Source: Flectobacillus longus (GTDB lineage Bacteria > Bacteroidota > Bacteroidia > Cytophagales > Spirosomataceae). From it: a stretch of DNA of 64,000 nt. The stretch spans positions 1 to 64,000 of the forward strand of contig NZ_JASHIC010000028.1 in the NCBI RefSeq assembly GCF_030056705.1. The letters are read 5' to 3'. The notes under the pieces are model-generated. The model was not told the DNA's origin and made no database searches. It saw only the letters and a program-made list of their open reading frames with translations. This document shows positions 46,296 through 55,916 of the stretch, piece by piece. Each line of letters opens with the position of its first letter. Position 1 is the stretch's first letter. The translations under genes were made by a program, and so were the position numbers.

Positions 46296-48881
46296 TTAAT
46301 CTTCGTCGCCCCCTCTGATACCAGAAAGGATATTGCTTCCGAAGAAAATAGCATTCAAAAATAACTTATTAGTTCCATACCAAAAAGCTCTGAAGTTAGG
46401 ATTGTCAGTCATCACGATAACTTTTCCTGCTCCGTAAGCTGTAGCAACTACCGCTGGAGTGTTCTTCATGGTCTTTTTGTTTGGCTCTGTAATGTACCCA
46501 CTAACTAATGGGTCGTTAGCGTAAATTAATGGAGCATTGTACGGATCTTTGATTTTTTCTAAGAAAATCGTATTGTCCTTAAATACACTCAAAGTAGGCT
46601 CTTTGTATCCATAACCAATTGGGTGAGTTGGATCTAATTTTACTTGAAAAATAGCTCCAGCAATTAATTGAGCGCCTTTGTATCGTTCTGCCAAAGCATA
46701 AGGTTTTGGACTTGAAGTGGTATCTGCTGGCGTATTTTTGATTTTTACTGGCGAAAGTCCCTTCGACACCGCCCATGGTACAGCATCTGTCACTGCTATC
46801 AACGTGCCACCTGCACGTACCCAGTTTTTGATTTTCTCTTCGTTCAAGGCGCTATACTCACCACTCGATAGAATCAAGGTATTGTACTTGTCAAGACTCA
46901 TGCGGTTTACTTGTGCAATATCAGACATCGTCAATGGCAAGTTTACACGAGTATCCAACAAATGCCAAATTTCTCCCGCATCGTTAGGATTGATACCTGC
47001 TCCTGTAATCATCAACGGACGAGGTGTGCGCATTGGGGCAAAATAGCTACTTCCTAAGTCAATACCAGTTGGCGTCAAGCCTGTTGGAGCTGCATAGAAA
47101 TCAATACCATCTCTTTCTGCCAATTTTTCTAGTAATATTCTTAATCCGTCGAGATTGCTTAGTTGGTTACCGCCTGCGGTGATTTCTACGGTACCATAGT
47201 CAAAAGACTTAGTGCCGCCTTCAATCACACCTGTAAATGGCTCTGTGGCAACTTTAAGCTTATAGCCTTTCTTCTGTAATTCATACGCAGCACGTGGTGC
47301 AAAATATCCATCCCATTCAAACAAGTAAGCGTAATTGCTTGTACCAACCACGCGACCTTTAGGGAAATCATTTTTAGATAATTTTTCGCCTAAAGCTACA
47401 GGCGTTTTAGCTTCGCCATAAGGTACGTTGAAACACAATGGCATTCCCCATGCTGAAATATCATAGAAAAGTGAATCTTCGAATTTGGTACGTTTTTCAA
47501 AAATACCCTGAGCCAAACGATACTGTGGTTGTGAAAGTGGCACTACATACGAATTTTCTTTTTTGAATGATTTACCTTCTACTGTTTCATCTTTTGACAA
47601 ACGATACACCTCAATGTCGTGCTGACGTAGAATACGAATCATTTCATGAGTCTTCACATGATCTGTTGTATTACCAAAAACGTAGGCTTGCGTAGCGCTA
47701 GGATTTTTCTCCTGATAAAACGAGCGTTGGTAATCTAACAATTCTTGACGCATTGCTTTTGCGGCACGTAAGGTAGAAAGTGTTGTCGTAAATTGGTTAC
47801 GAATCGTAAAGGCAAAACTCATCGGACCATTTGGTGTATCTTGTAAGTGTCCACGTGAACTTGCTTGCTCAAACAAGATACCAATACAACCTTGTGCATC
47901 TGGGAAGGTCGAACCTTTTCCGTAATAAAAATCATCGTAACCTTCTTTGGTAAAATACAAAGAACCGATTTTGTCCAAAGCAGAAGCATGGAATTTTCCG
48001 ATTTTTTCGGTTAGTTCAATGTTTTTCTTTGGTGTAATAGGGTGGGTACGTGCTGGAATGCCTGGTTGGAAAAAGAATGACGATCCGCTTCCCATTTCAT
48101 GGTGGTCAGTCAAAATATTAGGTTTCCATTCGTGGTATTTCACAATACGACCTTTACTTTCAGGGTGCTGAGTGTACAACCAGTCACGGTTAAGGTCAAA
48201 CCAATAGTGGTTGTAGCGACCACCTGGCCAAGTTTCATTTAACTCACGACTGTTGGGGTCAGCTACTAAGTTCATACTCTTATTGGCATTTACCCAGCTC
48301 GAAAAACGCTCGCCACCATCAGGGTTGATGCGTGGGTCAACCAAAATTACCGATTCATTCAAGACCGAATCAATTTCGGCTCCTTGAGCTGCTGCCAAAT
48401 AATACATTGCCAAAGGAGAGGCATTAGTACCACTGGCTTCGTTGCCATGTACCGAATAGCCCATCCAAACAACGATTGGCATATCTGCCGTTTTGAGACT
48501 AGATGACTTATCTGGTTCAACAAGTTTGTGGTGTTCAGCTTTGATTTGGTCGATATTGGCCAAATTTTTTGGAGAAGAAATGGTCAGGAGGAGCAATGGA
48601 CGGTTTTCGTAAGTTCTGCCGTATTCAACAAGTTTGACACGGTTTGACACTTCAGCAACCTTTTTCATGTATCCAACAAGTTGTTCGTGTTGGATATGCC
48701 ATTCGCCTACTTGGAAGCCAAAATATTGCTGTGGCGTAGGAATGACTGGGTCATATTTGACATTTTGTGGTAAATAATAGCTGTCTGCCACTTGAGCAAA
48801 TGACAGATGACTAAGCATTAAAAGCAAAAAAGCGGTTGCCCGCTTTAATATGCTAATGCTAAACGAGTAGCGGTAATTCAT
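46296..48881 (-). CDS. Secreted M14-family zinc carboxypeptidase
   Basis: 861 aa with signal peptide (ends LSFAQ, about 30). Zinc ligands of the family are visible as His145 and Glu148 (SVHGNEASG) and His260 (ILTDHHEMG); the general-base Glu is Glu339 in ILFEQASSRG. NPDGGERFSSW and FDLNRDWLYTQHPE are typical substrate-pocket regions. The C-terminal ~350 residues resemble a class-I glutamine-amidotransferase/ThuA-like domain (NLPLTMSDIAQVN, LILSSGEYSALNEEKIKNWVRAGGTLI). Probably degrades peptides in the periplasm or outside. Confidence 0.92.
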   Translation of the reverse strand: MNYRYSFSISILKRATAFLLLMLSHLSFAQVADSYYLPQNVKYDPVIPTPQQYFGFQVGEWHIQHEQLVGYMKKVAEVSNRVKLVEYGRTYENRPLLLLTISSPKNLANIDQIKAEHHKLVEPDKSSSLKTADMPIVVWMGYSVHGNEASGTNASPLAMYYLAAAQGAEIDSVLNESVILVDPRINPDGGERFSSWVNANKSMNLVADPNSRELNETWPGGRYNHYWFDLNRDWLYTQHPESKGRIVKYHEWKPNILTDHHEMGSGSSFFFQPGIPARTHPITPKKNIELTEKIGKFHASALDKIGSLYFTKEGYDDFYYGKGSTFPDAQGCIGILFEQASSRGHLQDTPNGPMSFAFTIRNQFTTTLSTLRAAKAMRQELLDYQRSFYQEKNPSATQAYVFGNTTDHVKTHEMIRILRQHDIEVYRLSKDETVEGKSFKKENSYVVPLSQPQYRLAQGIFEKRTKFEDSLFYDISAWGMPLCFNVPYGEAKTPVALGEKLSKNDFPKGRVVGTSNYAYLFEWDGYFAPRAAYELQKKGYKLKVATEPFTGVIEGGTKSFDYGTVEITAGGNQLSNLDGLRILLEKLAERDGIDFYAAPTGLTPTGIDLGSSYFAPMRTPRPLMITGAGINPNDAGEIWHLLDTRVNLPLTMSDIAQVNRMSLDKYNTLILSSGEYSALNEEKIKNWVRAGGTLIAVTDAVPWAVSKGLSPVKIKNTPADTTSSPKPYALAERYKGAQLIAGAIFQVKLDPTHPIGYGYKEPTLSVFKDNTIFLEKIKDPYNAPLIYANDPLVSGYITEPNKKTMKNTPAVVATAYGAGKVIVMTDNPNFRAFWYGTNKLFLNAIFFGSNILSGIRGGDED

Positions 48882-48960
48882 AGTGTGAAAAGTTGGTTGA
48901 TAAAGAAAGACGATAAAAATTTGAGCACCATCTTGTGTGTTGGCGCTTATATAAAGTTTT

Positions 48961-48968
48961 CAAAAATA
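48961..48968 (-). promoter_or_regulatory. Candidate promoter of M14 peptidase gene
   Basis: Minus-strand TATTTTTG fits TAnnTTTG; CTTTTG lies 16 nt further upstream (minus strand of 48985-48990) as a possible -33 element. Confidence 0.35.
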
Positions 48969-49054
48969 AATGCACACGAATTACCAAAAGATTTCCTAAT
49001 CTGACTTAGATAACCTTCAAGTAAAAACACTAGAAACCCTACTTACAAACGTTA

Positions 49055-49453
49055 CTAACGTTGCTTCATGAGTTTTGCTTCAATCGTTTGTTGCGTATGA
49101 GGCACTGCTCTCAGACGTTCTTTTGGAATCAATTTGCCTGTATCAATACATACACCATAAGTGCCATTTTTGATACGGATCAAGGCATTTTCCAACTGAG
49201 TCGCAAACTTTTGCAAGCGAGCAGCCAACTGGCTCATACTTTCTTTTTCAGAAGTATCAGCACCATCTTCCATCAACTTTGAGCTTCCCGAAGTCACATC
49301 AGTACCTGGGTCGTTACGCTTGTGTAGAGCTTCACGGATGTAATTTAATTCACTACGAGTGTCATCTAATTTTTTAGTGATTAGCTCTTCAAACTCCTTC
49401 AATTCCTCTTCAGAGTAGCGTGTTTTTTCTTCTGCCGAACCTGTATTCATCAT
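49055..49453 (-). CDS. DksA/TraR-family regulator with reduced zinc finger
   Basis: 132 aa. An N-terminal helical hairpin (about 13-50 and 65-95, coiled-coil-like) is followed by the family end GTYGVCIDTGKLIPKERLRAVPHTQQTIEAK. Only one Cys remains of the usual four zinc ligands, so it probably does not bind zinc in the classical way. DksA-like proteins bind the RNA polymerase secondary channel and modulate transcription. Single-gene unit with a long upstream region. Confidence 0.88.
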   Translation of the reverse strand: MMNTGSAEEKTRYSEEELKEFEELITKKLDDTRSELNYIREALHKRNDPGTDVTSGSSKLMEDGADTSEKESMSQLAARLQKFATQLENALIRIKNGTYGVCIDTGKLIPKERLRAVPHTQQTIEAKLMKQR

Positions 49454-49896
49454 AATTGTACCAATGATTTTAGTGAGTCAAAATCCCTTCTCATAGGGAA
49501 CATCCTTAAAATTGCGCAAATATACGTGGTAAATTTGAAGTAATTGAAATATTTCAAGAAATAATAAAAATTTTCCCAAAAATAACAATTTGGTAATTTA
49601 CCAATTTTGCCAATGGTTATTTGGTAAATGCTTGTATTACCCATAAAGTTAAAAAGCAAAAATGAAAAATTGTGCAAAATTGTGTTTTTGGCTAAAAAAT
49701 CGGGTATTTCTACTTACAGACCAGACACTTGACATTCTCATTTAAGGGTTGCAATATTGTGAATATTTCATTAACAAATTGATTTTTTAGAAGTTTATTT
49801 TGTATTTTATAAAGAACGACTGGGCGATAAATTTATGAGAAAAATCACTCAGTTTTTTATGGATTAAAATAGATTTCAACAAACTGTGATAATGCT
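49454..49896. other. Divergent intergenic region between dksA-like gene and glutamate dehydrogenase
   Basis: 443 AT-rich bases. TTGGTAA-T-TTACCAA (49590-49604) is a perfect small dyad, with a related TTTGGTAAAT at about 49619-49628; these could be operator sites. No gene or clear promoter match. Confidence 0.5.
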
Positions 49897-51171
49897 ATGA
49901 CATACATAGAACCAGCTCCTATCAAAGATAAGGAGAACCCTTTGGAATCCATGATGCAACGATTTGACAAGGCTGTTGAGTTGTTGGGTATCTCTGAAGA
50001 AATGTACTATATCTTGAAAGTGCCTGCACGCCAAGTAACGGTTGGATTACCAATTACGATGGACAATGGACGAATCAAAGTGTTTGAGGGTCACAGAGTT
50101 ATACACTCAAATATTCTTGGTCCAGCCAAAGGAGGTATTCGTTTTGACCCAGCTGTAAACATCGATGAAGTTCGTGCTTTGGCAGCTTGGATGACTTGGA
50201 AATGTGCCGTTGTGGATATTCCTTACGGCGGTGCAAAAGGTGGTATTGCTTGTAACCCTCGCGAAATGTCTGCGGGCGAAATGGAGCGTTTGATGCGTGC
50301 CTATACGGTGGCTATGTTAGATGTATTTGGTCCAGACCGAGATATTCCTGCACCAGATATGGGTACTGGTCCTCGTGAAATGGCTTGGTTGATGGACGAA
50401 TACTCAAAAGCAAAGGGTATGACTGTAAATGCTGTCGTAACTGGTAAACCACTTGTATTGGGTGGCTCATTGGGTCGTACAGAGGCAACAGGTAGAGGTG
50501 TGATGGTTTCGGCTATGGCTGGTATGGACAAACTAAAAATTAATCCATACAAGGCTACTGCGGCTATTCAAGGTTTTGGCAATGTTGGTTCGCATGCGGC
50601 TATTTTGTTACATGAAAGAGGTGTAAAAGTCGTGGCTATCTCTGATATTTCGGGTGCCTATTACAACGAAAATGGTATCGATATCGAAGGCGCTATTAAA
50701 TATAGAGACTTGAATCGTGGTACTTTAGAAAACTTCCCAGGTGCAGAAAAAATCACTAACGAACAGCTTTTGACATTGGATGTGGATGTATTAGTACCTG
50801 CTGCTAAAGAAGACGTTATTACACATGACAATGCTAGCTTTATTCAAGCAAAAATGATTGTAGAAGGCGCTAATGGTCCAACTTCGGCATCAGCTGATGA
50901 TATTATCAATGAAAAAGGCATCTTGGTTGTACCAGATATTTTGGCGAATGCTGGTGGTGTAACTGTATCATATTTTGAATGGGTACAAAACCGCATGGGC
51001 TACAAATGGAATCTTGACCGTATCAATCGTCGTTCAGACCGTATCATGAAAGATTCTTTTGATAAGGTATTCTTGACTTCTCAACAATTTAATGTTCCAA
51101 TGCGTATTGCTGCCTATATCGTAGCTATCAAAAAAGTAGCTGATACCTACAAATTTAGAGGTGGATATTAA
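49897..51171 (+). CDS. Glu/Leu/Phe/Val dehydrogenase (glutamate dehydrogenase)
   Basis: 424 aa hexameric-type NAD(P)-dependent enzyme, oxidatively deaminating glutamate or making it from 2-oxoglutarate and ammonia. Catalytic Lys in PYGGAKGGI, KCAVVDIPYGG, the nucleotide-binding IQGFGNVGSHAAILLHERG, and VPAAKEDVI. The acidic PAPDMGTGPREMAW block is typical of GDH. The substrate could instead be a branched amino acid, but the sequence fits GluDH best. Confidence 0.93.
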   Translation: MTYIEPAPIKDKENPLESMMQRFDKAVELLGISEEMYYILKVPARQVTVGLPITMDNGRIKVFEGHRVIHSNILGPAKGGIRFDPAVNIDEVRALAAWMTWKCAVVDIPYGGAKGGIACNPREMSAGEMERLMRAYTVAMLDVFGPDRDIPAPDMGTGPREMAWLMDEYSKAKGMTVNAVVTGKPLVLGGSLGRTEATGRGVMVSAMAGMDKLKINPYKATAAIQGFGNVGSHAAILLHERGVKVVAISDISGAYYNENGIDIEGAIKYRDLNRGTLENFPGAEKITNEQLLTLDVDVLVPAAKEDVITHDNASFIQAKMIVEGANGPTSASADDIINEKGILVVPDILANAGGVTVSYFEWVQNRMGYKWNLDRINRRSDRIMKDSFDKVFLTSQQFNVPMRIAAYIVAIKKVADTYKFRGGY

Positions 51172-51275
51172 TCGTATTGAGTGATTTTTAAAAAAGGTAT
51201 AGTAGAGACGCAATGCTTCGCGTCTTAAGCCGTATCAAAAAAGCGGTCGAAAAAATAATTTTTGACCGCTTTTGG
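51171..51275. repeat. Composite palindromic intergenic repeat, copy E (left half)
   Basis: ATTGAGTGATTTTT next to the stop codon, middle module AGTAGAGACGCAATGCTTCG (51201-51220) then CGTCTTAAGC, and the central hairpin at 51239-51273. A second, unrelated strong hairpin replaces the right half. Confidence 0.72.
51239..51273. terminator. Terminator-like hairpin after glutamate dehydrogenase
   Basis: AAAAGCGGTC (51239-51248) pairs with GACCGCTTTT (51264-51273), with the A/T-rich loop pairing further. Confidence 0.75.
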
Positions 51276-51324
51276 GTGAAATATATTTATTCATTTTCCT
51301 TTTCTTATTACAAAACAAAAATTT

Positions 51325-51369
51325 AAAAGCGCTAAGCAATCAATAATTTTACGATTGCTTAGCGCTTTT
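51325..51369. terminator. Second bidirectional terminator, 17-bp perfect stem
   Basis: AAAAGCGCTAAGCAATC (51325-51341) and its complement 51353-51369. It probably serves the minus-strand DUF58 gene, while the previous hairpin serves glutamate dehydrogenase. Confidence 0.85.
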
Positions 51370-51418
51370 TATATAAATCGATAGGTGGAAAGCTAAAAGC
51401 CGATAGCTAATCGCTTCT

Positions 51419-52804
51419 TTAAATTGCTCCTTTAGCTTTCAACATCAAGTATTTATTGATAGTATTTATCGATAATTGTTGAGGACTTGTTAATAGTGCT
51501 TGAATCCCATATTGCTCTAATTCTTTCACAATCAGCTTTTTTTCATAATAAAACTTTTCTGCAATAGTTTTTTGGTAAATCTCTGCTGTTGTCGAAGCGG
51601 GTTGTTCAAGGATATTCTGTAGTCCCGTATTTTCAAAGAATACTACTAAAACTAAGTGTTCTTTAGCAAGCTTTCGAAAATGAGGCAACTGACGTCGCAT
51701 AGAATTAACTGTTTCGAAATTAGTATATATCACCAATAGGCTTCGTTGCTTAATTTGTTTTTTGACATGGATATATAGTGCTTCATAATCACTTTCTTGA
51801 AAAAGTGTTTGCTGATGATATAACATATCCAAAATTCGATGGAGTTGCCCAGATTTGCGGTCAGCTAAAAGCGTCTGATTAATTTTGTTTGCAAAAGTAA
51901 TAATGCCCGCTTTATCGTGTTTGTGCAAAGCAATATTGGATAGCACCAAGCTCGAATTAATCGCATAATCCAATAGCGTGAGTCCATCAAAAGGACTTTG
52001 CATAATTCGACCTTTGTCGATAAGACAATAAATCGATTGCGCTCGCTCGTCCTGATAACTATTAACCATTAGTTCGTTGCGTCGGGCTGTAGCTTGCCAG
52101 TTGATCGTTCGAATATCGTCGCCTTGTACGTAGCTTCTGATTTGTTCAAATTCCTGTGTATGTCCAATTCGTCTGATTTTTTTGATACCAACATCCGTTA
52201 ATCGGTTCGAAATCGCCATTAATTCGTATTCTCGCATTTGCAAAAATGAAGGATATACGGCTACCATTTTATCTTTTTCAAACTGAAATCTCCGTTGTAA
52301 CAAACCCAAAGGCGAACTCACAAATACATTTAATGCGCCAAATAGATATTCTCCTCGCTCGGTAGGTCGGAGGGTATATTGTAAATTTTGGGTCGTATTA
52401 CTTGCTAGTTGGGTATCTATTTGAAAATCTCTTTTTTGAAATTGAAAAGGAATCTCATCGACTAAATTTACTTTTATATCAAATCCATAGCGATTTTCTA
52501 AGGCAATTTCGATGGTATTCTGATCGCCATTAGACAAACGTTCTGGAATAAACCTTTTGGCAATAATTGCCTTTTGATTACCAAACAGCATGATTAAATC
52601 TACCAAAAGCACTCCTCCAAACGCCAAGCTCAATAAGACAGCAATATTGAAAAGCCAAGGCAATACAAATGCCAAGCAGAAAAGACTAATTAGAGCGGTA
52701 AATCCCCAATAAACAGGCTTGTTGATATAAATGGATAAGATTTGTTTCACGAGAAAGTGGAATTGTACGAGTAAGACAATAGCATAGAACCAGACTCTTT
52801 GCAT
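51419..52804 (-). CDS. DUF58 domain membrane protein
   Basis: 461 aa with two or three N-terminal membrane helices (about 5-80), a beta-rich middle (LRPTERGEYLFGALNVFVSSPLGL) and the DUF58 core (IRSYVQGDDIRTINWQATARRNELMVNSYQDE, about 225-255) leading into a von Willebrand A-like domain (CLIDKGR). DUF58 proteins work with MoxR AAA+ ATPases in assembly or maturation of envelope complexes. Unusually, the moxR gene is divergent, not in the same operon, 292 bp away. Confidence 0.9.
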   Translation of the reverse strand: MQRVWFYAIVLLVQFHFLVKQILSIYINKPVYWGFTALISLFCLAFVLPWLFNIAVLLSLAFGGVLLVDLIMLFGNQKAIIAKRFIPERLSNGDQNTIEIALENRYGFDIKVNLVDEIPFQFQKRDFQIDTQLASNTTQNLQYTLRPTERGEYLFGALNVFVSSPLGLLQRRFQFEKDKMVAVYPSFLQMREYELMAISNRLTDVGIKKIRRIGHTQEFEQIRSYVQGDDIRTINWQATARRNELMVNSYQDERAQSIYCLIDKGRIMQSPFDGLTLLDYAINSSLVLSNIALHKHDKAGIITFANKINQTLLADRKSGQLHRILDMLYHQQTLFQESDYEALYIHVKKQIKQRSLLVIYTNFETVNSMRRQLPHFRKLAKEHLVLVVFFENTGLQNILEQPASTTAEIYQKTIAEKFYYEKKLIVKELEQYGIQALLTSPQQLSINTINKYLMLKAKGAI

Positions 52805-53096
52805 CTAGTAAATTTGTGTGGTTTTTTCCATAAAATCAAACTCTTTATAGCTACTTTAAAAGTAAAGATTTTTTTAATGTATTATAAAAGATAATAGTTT
52901 AACCTACTCAATAGTTTTGGTCTTGGGAAAGTATCATCTCATCACTGAAACCCATGGATAGGATTGGCAGTTTGAGCTTTTTTTCGTAAACTTGTCAAGA
53001 AAGCCTAAGGGAATAGTGTTGTTTGAAAAGGCGGGCAAAAATAACTTCTCGCTTGTGCTTAGGCAAATTAGTGCAAAACATACTTCTTATTGACTG

Positions 53097-54056
53097 ATGA
53101 ATTCTCGCGCAAAAATAAAACAGGTATTTGATGAAATGGGTAAAATCGTGGTAGGGCACGAGCGCCTTACCAACCGATTGTTGATTGGACTCTTTACTGG
53201 TGGGCACGTTCTTTTGGAAGGTGTGCCAGGCTTGGCCAAAACTCTTACAATCAATACACTAGCTAAAATCCTCGATTTGAATTTTCACCGTATTCAATTT
53301 ACACCAGACTTATTGCCTGCCGATTTGATTGGAACGATGATTTATAACCGTAAGCTCGATGATTTTGAGGTACGCAAAGGACCTATTTTTGCCAATATCA
53401 TTTTGGCCGATGAAATCAACCGTGCTCCTGCCAAAGTGCAGTCGGCATTGTTGGAGGCGATGCAAGAAAAACAGGTAACGATTGGCGACGAAAGTTATAT
53501 TTTGGATAAGCCTTTTTTGGTATTAGCTACGCAAAACCCTGTAGAGCAAGAAGGTACTTTTCCTTTGCCAGAAGCTCAGGTTGACCGTTTTATGCTAAAA
53601 GTATTTATGGGATATTTGAGCAAAGAACAAGAACTAGAGGTAATGCAAAAAATGTCAAATATGGACTTTAATTATAAGCCTAAGGTTATTTTGACAAAAG
53701 AAGACATATCTAATATCCGTCAAGAAATTAATAAAATTACGATTTCAGAAACACTCGAAAGATATATCATCGAATTGATTTTTGCGACACGTAAACCTGG
53801 AGATTACGGCTTGAGAGATGAGGCTCGTTATGTACAGTTTGGTGCATCACCACGTGCAACGATTAACCTGAACCTTGCCGCAAAAGTATTAGCTTATCTT
53901 GATGAAAGAGACTACGTATTGCCAGAAGATATTAAAGAAATAGCGCCCGATGTATTGAATCACCGCATTATGCTAAATTACGAAGCCGAAGCTGATGGCA
54001 TAACTACAATGCAGGTAATCGATACGATTTTGAGAAGAGTGGCTATTGGTAGATAA
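53097..54056 (+). CDS. MoxR-family AAA+ ATPase
   Basis: 319 aa. Walker A GVPGLAKTLT near residue 44, Walker B ILADEINRAPAKVQSALLEAMQEKQVTIG near 105, sensor 1 LATQNPVEQEGTFPLPEAQVDRF, and arginine-rich sensor 2 GASPRATINL. A chaperone-like ATPase that typically partners with DUF58 and VWA proteins; the divergent DUF58 gene is the obvious partner. No VWA/BatA-type genes follow in this window. Confidence 0.95.
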   Translation: MNSRAKIKQVFDEMGKIVVGHERLTNRLLIGLFTGGHVLLEGVPGLAKTLTINTLAKILDLNFHRIQFTPDLLPADLIGTMIYNRKLDDFEVRKGPIFANIILADEINRAPAKVQSALLEAMQEKQVTIGDESYILDKPFLVLATQNPVEQEGTFPLPEAQVDRFMLKVFMGYLSKEQELEVMQKMSNMDFNYKPKVILTKEDISNIRQEINKITISETLERYIIELIFATRKPGDYGLRDEARYVQFGASPRATINLNLAAKVLAYLDERDYVLPEDIKEIAPDVLNHRIMLNYEAEADGITTMQVIDTILRRVAIGR

Positions 54057-54103
54057 GTTGAAAATAGAAACTATTTTGACTTTTGTGATTAAAAATCTGA
54101 GCT

Positions 54104-54316
54104 TTAGCAGTAGAGACGCAATGATTGCGTCTTAATCAGCGTCATATCTAGCACGGTAAAATCAAAAAAGGCGGTCGAAAACTAATTTCGATCGCCTTTT
54201 TTGATAATGTATTTCAACATGGTACCTCTTTAGACGCAAAGCATTGCGTCTTTACTAGTAAAATGTAGATTAACAATAATCACTCATCCACTCAATCAAA
54301 AAATCACTCAATTAAG
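54104..54316. repeat. Composite palindromic intergenic repeat, copy F (complete)
   Basis: Best example of the symmetric layout. Left middle module CAGTAGAGACGCAATGATTG (from 54109) then CGTCTTAATC; central hairpin 54161-54205; right middle module TAGACGCAAAGCATTGCGTC (54231-54250); then the right outer module AATAATCACTCATCCACTCA and AATCACTCAATT up to 54315. Between convergent genes. Confidence 0.8.
54161..54205. terminator. Bidirectional terminator, 20-bp stem
   Basis: ATCAAAAAAGGCGGTCGAAA (54161-54180) pairs with 54186-54205 (one G-U). T-runs on both strands; between moxR and the DUF6056 gene. Confidence 0.87.
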
Positions 54317-54331
54317 GATGTGATAGTAGAC

Positions 54332-55732
54332 TTATTTCTTCATCACAATCACCTTCTTTTTAAAATAAGTCGCATAGCACTTGTTCCAAAGATGGTCTTG
54401 ATTGTCTTTAATCTCATCGAAGTACAAGGTTTTGGGAGCGTGTTTCAAAGGTGTTACATAAATGGTATCTGCTTTTGACTCCTGAATTAGCTTATATCTA
54501 GCCGTCATTTCTTCATCATATCCTTTGGCATTTCCTGAGCGGATATCCGCATACATAATTCGTAGATTGGTACTTTTTGACCAAGCAAATAACGACCATG
54601 CTGTTAAGCCCAGTACAAAAACAACGTTGTGCAAAGGTAAAGTAATCAGTTTTGGAAACTGATTTAGGATACTTAATATCAAGTAAAACCAGCCTGCTAA
54701 GAAAAACACATAAATGGCATTTTTGACACGATCGGGCACGCCATCAGGGTTACCGTAGTGAATCGCAAAAAACATTAACGTAAGCAAAACCCCAAGGCTT
54801 GCAATGGTATATATCAAATTGGTTTTGAATAATGCTATCTTGGTATTGGGTACAAATTTTTGATACCATGCCGCAAACAAAAGAGTCATAGGCAGGAGTG
54901 GGCTATAAACTACCCAGTGGAAACTATCTTTAATGGTCGACTTAAGCGCCTTTGTTATAGCCAAGACAATATTACCGCTCAATGCGCCACCTTGCATACG
55001 CACTTGGTTACCTGGGGCTTTGATTACCAAGAAATACGCACACAATACTGCTACAATGCCAAGCATGGTAAAAAACTTATCAAAACGCTTTTCGAAAAGA
55101 AGAAAATATAGCCAAACCAGTCCTAAAAAAGCAATAATCATCAACATTACCACTTCGTTTGAACCTACAATAAAAAAAACTAATGTGGCGCAAAGCAAAG
55201 CAATGGCATTTTGAAGAGATTGATATTGTGGAGAATAATATCGTATGAGCACAGCCACCAAATACATCCAATAGCACACTGATATTGGAAAAATAAAGAC
55301 TGAGGTGTACCAGAAAAAATTATCAATAATACTAGCAGATTCAGCAATATAAAGGCTCAAAAATGCTCCTGTAAGCACCAATTTATTACTACGACTTGTT
55401 GGAATAAACTCTCCAACCATTAGGTAAAATGAATGAAATAACAGAGCCAATATTAAAACAGGCATAATCTTGACGAAGCCAAAATAACCAAATGCCAGCG
55501 GTGAGGCATGGAATAGCATGTTAGAAATATATCGCCCCGACCAGCCTTCGTAGTATAAACGCTGACCCTCCCAAAATCCATAATCACGGGTCATGTAGGC
55601 AAAGCAATAGTCGTCTGCTACAGATGGATGATTGAAATAACCCAAAATAACAATGGGTACTACACTAAGTAAGAAAATTACCCAGATAATCGAATGCGAA
55701 AATGCCTTAGTTTGTATAAGTTTCAAAACCAA
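54332..55732 (-). CDS. DUF6056-type polytopic membrane protein
   Basis: 466 aa with about ten to eleven membrane helices. A conserved early loop (HPSVADDYCFAYMTRDYGFWEG, with GWSGRYISN after it) resembles the Asp-containing first loop of GT-C glycosyltransferases and DUF6056 proteins. A short C-terminal soluble tail follows the last helix. A role in transferring sugars to surface polymers is plausible but not shown. Confidence 0.72.
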   Translation of the reverse strand: MVLKLIQTKAFSHSIIWVIFLLSVVPIVILGYFNHPSVADDYCFAYMTRDYGFWEGQRLYYEGWSGRYISNMLFHASPLAFGYFGFVKIMPVLILALLFHSFYLMVGEFIPTSRSNKLVLTGAFLSLYIAESASIIDNFFWYTSVFIFPISVCYWMYLVAVLIRYYSPQYQSLQNAIALLCATLVFFIVGSNEVVMLMIIAFLGLVWLYFLLFEKRFDKFFTMLGIVAVLCAYFLVIKAPGNQVRMQGGALSGNIVLAITKALKSTIKDSFHWVVYSPLLPMTLLFAAWYQKFVPNTKIALFKTNLIYTIASLGVLLTLMFFAIHYGNPDGVPDRVKNAIYVFFLAGWFYLILSILNQFPKLITLPLHNVVFVLGLTAWSLFAWSKSTNLRIMYADIRSGNAKGYDEEMTARYKLIQESKADTIYVTPLKHAPKTLYFDEIKDNQDHLWNKCYATYFKKKVIVMKK

Positions 55733-55916
55733 ATGTAAACTTGAGTGAATGAATAAGAAAGAAGTCTACCTAGACTTGGATATCTATGCTCGACAACGGG
55801 AGTTTTGGAATACTTAAACTATTATTGCTGTCAAAGATATCTTCAACAAAATTACCTGATTTCTTAGATTTAATTGTTAGCCAATTAATAAATACTCATG
55901 TTGGTCAAGAAAAGAA

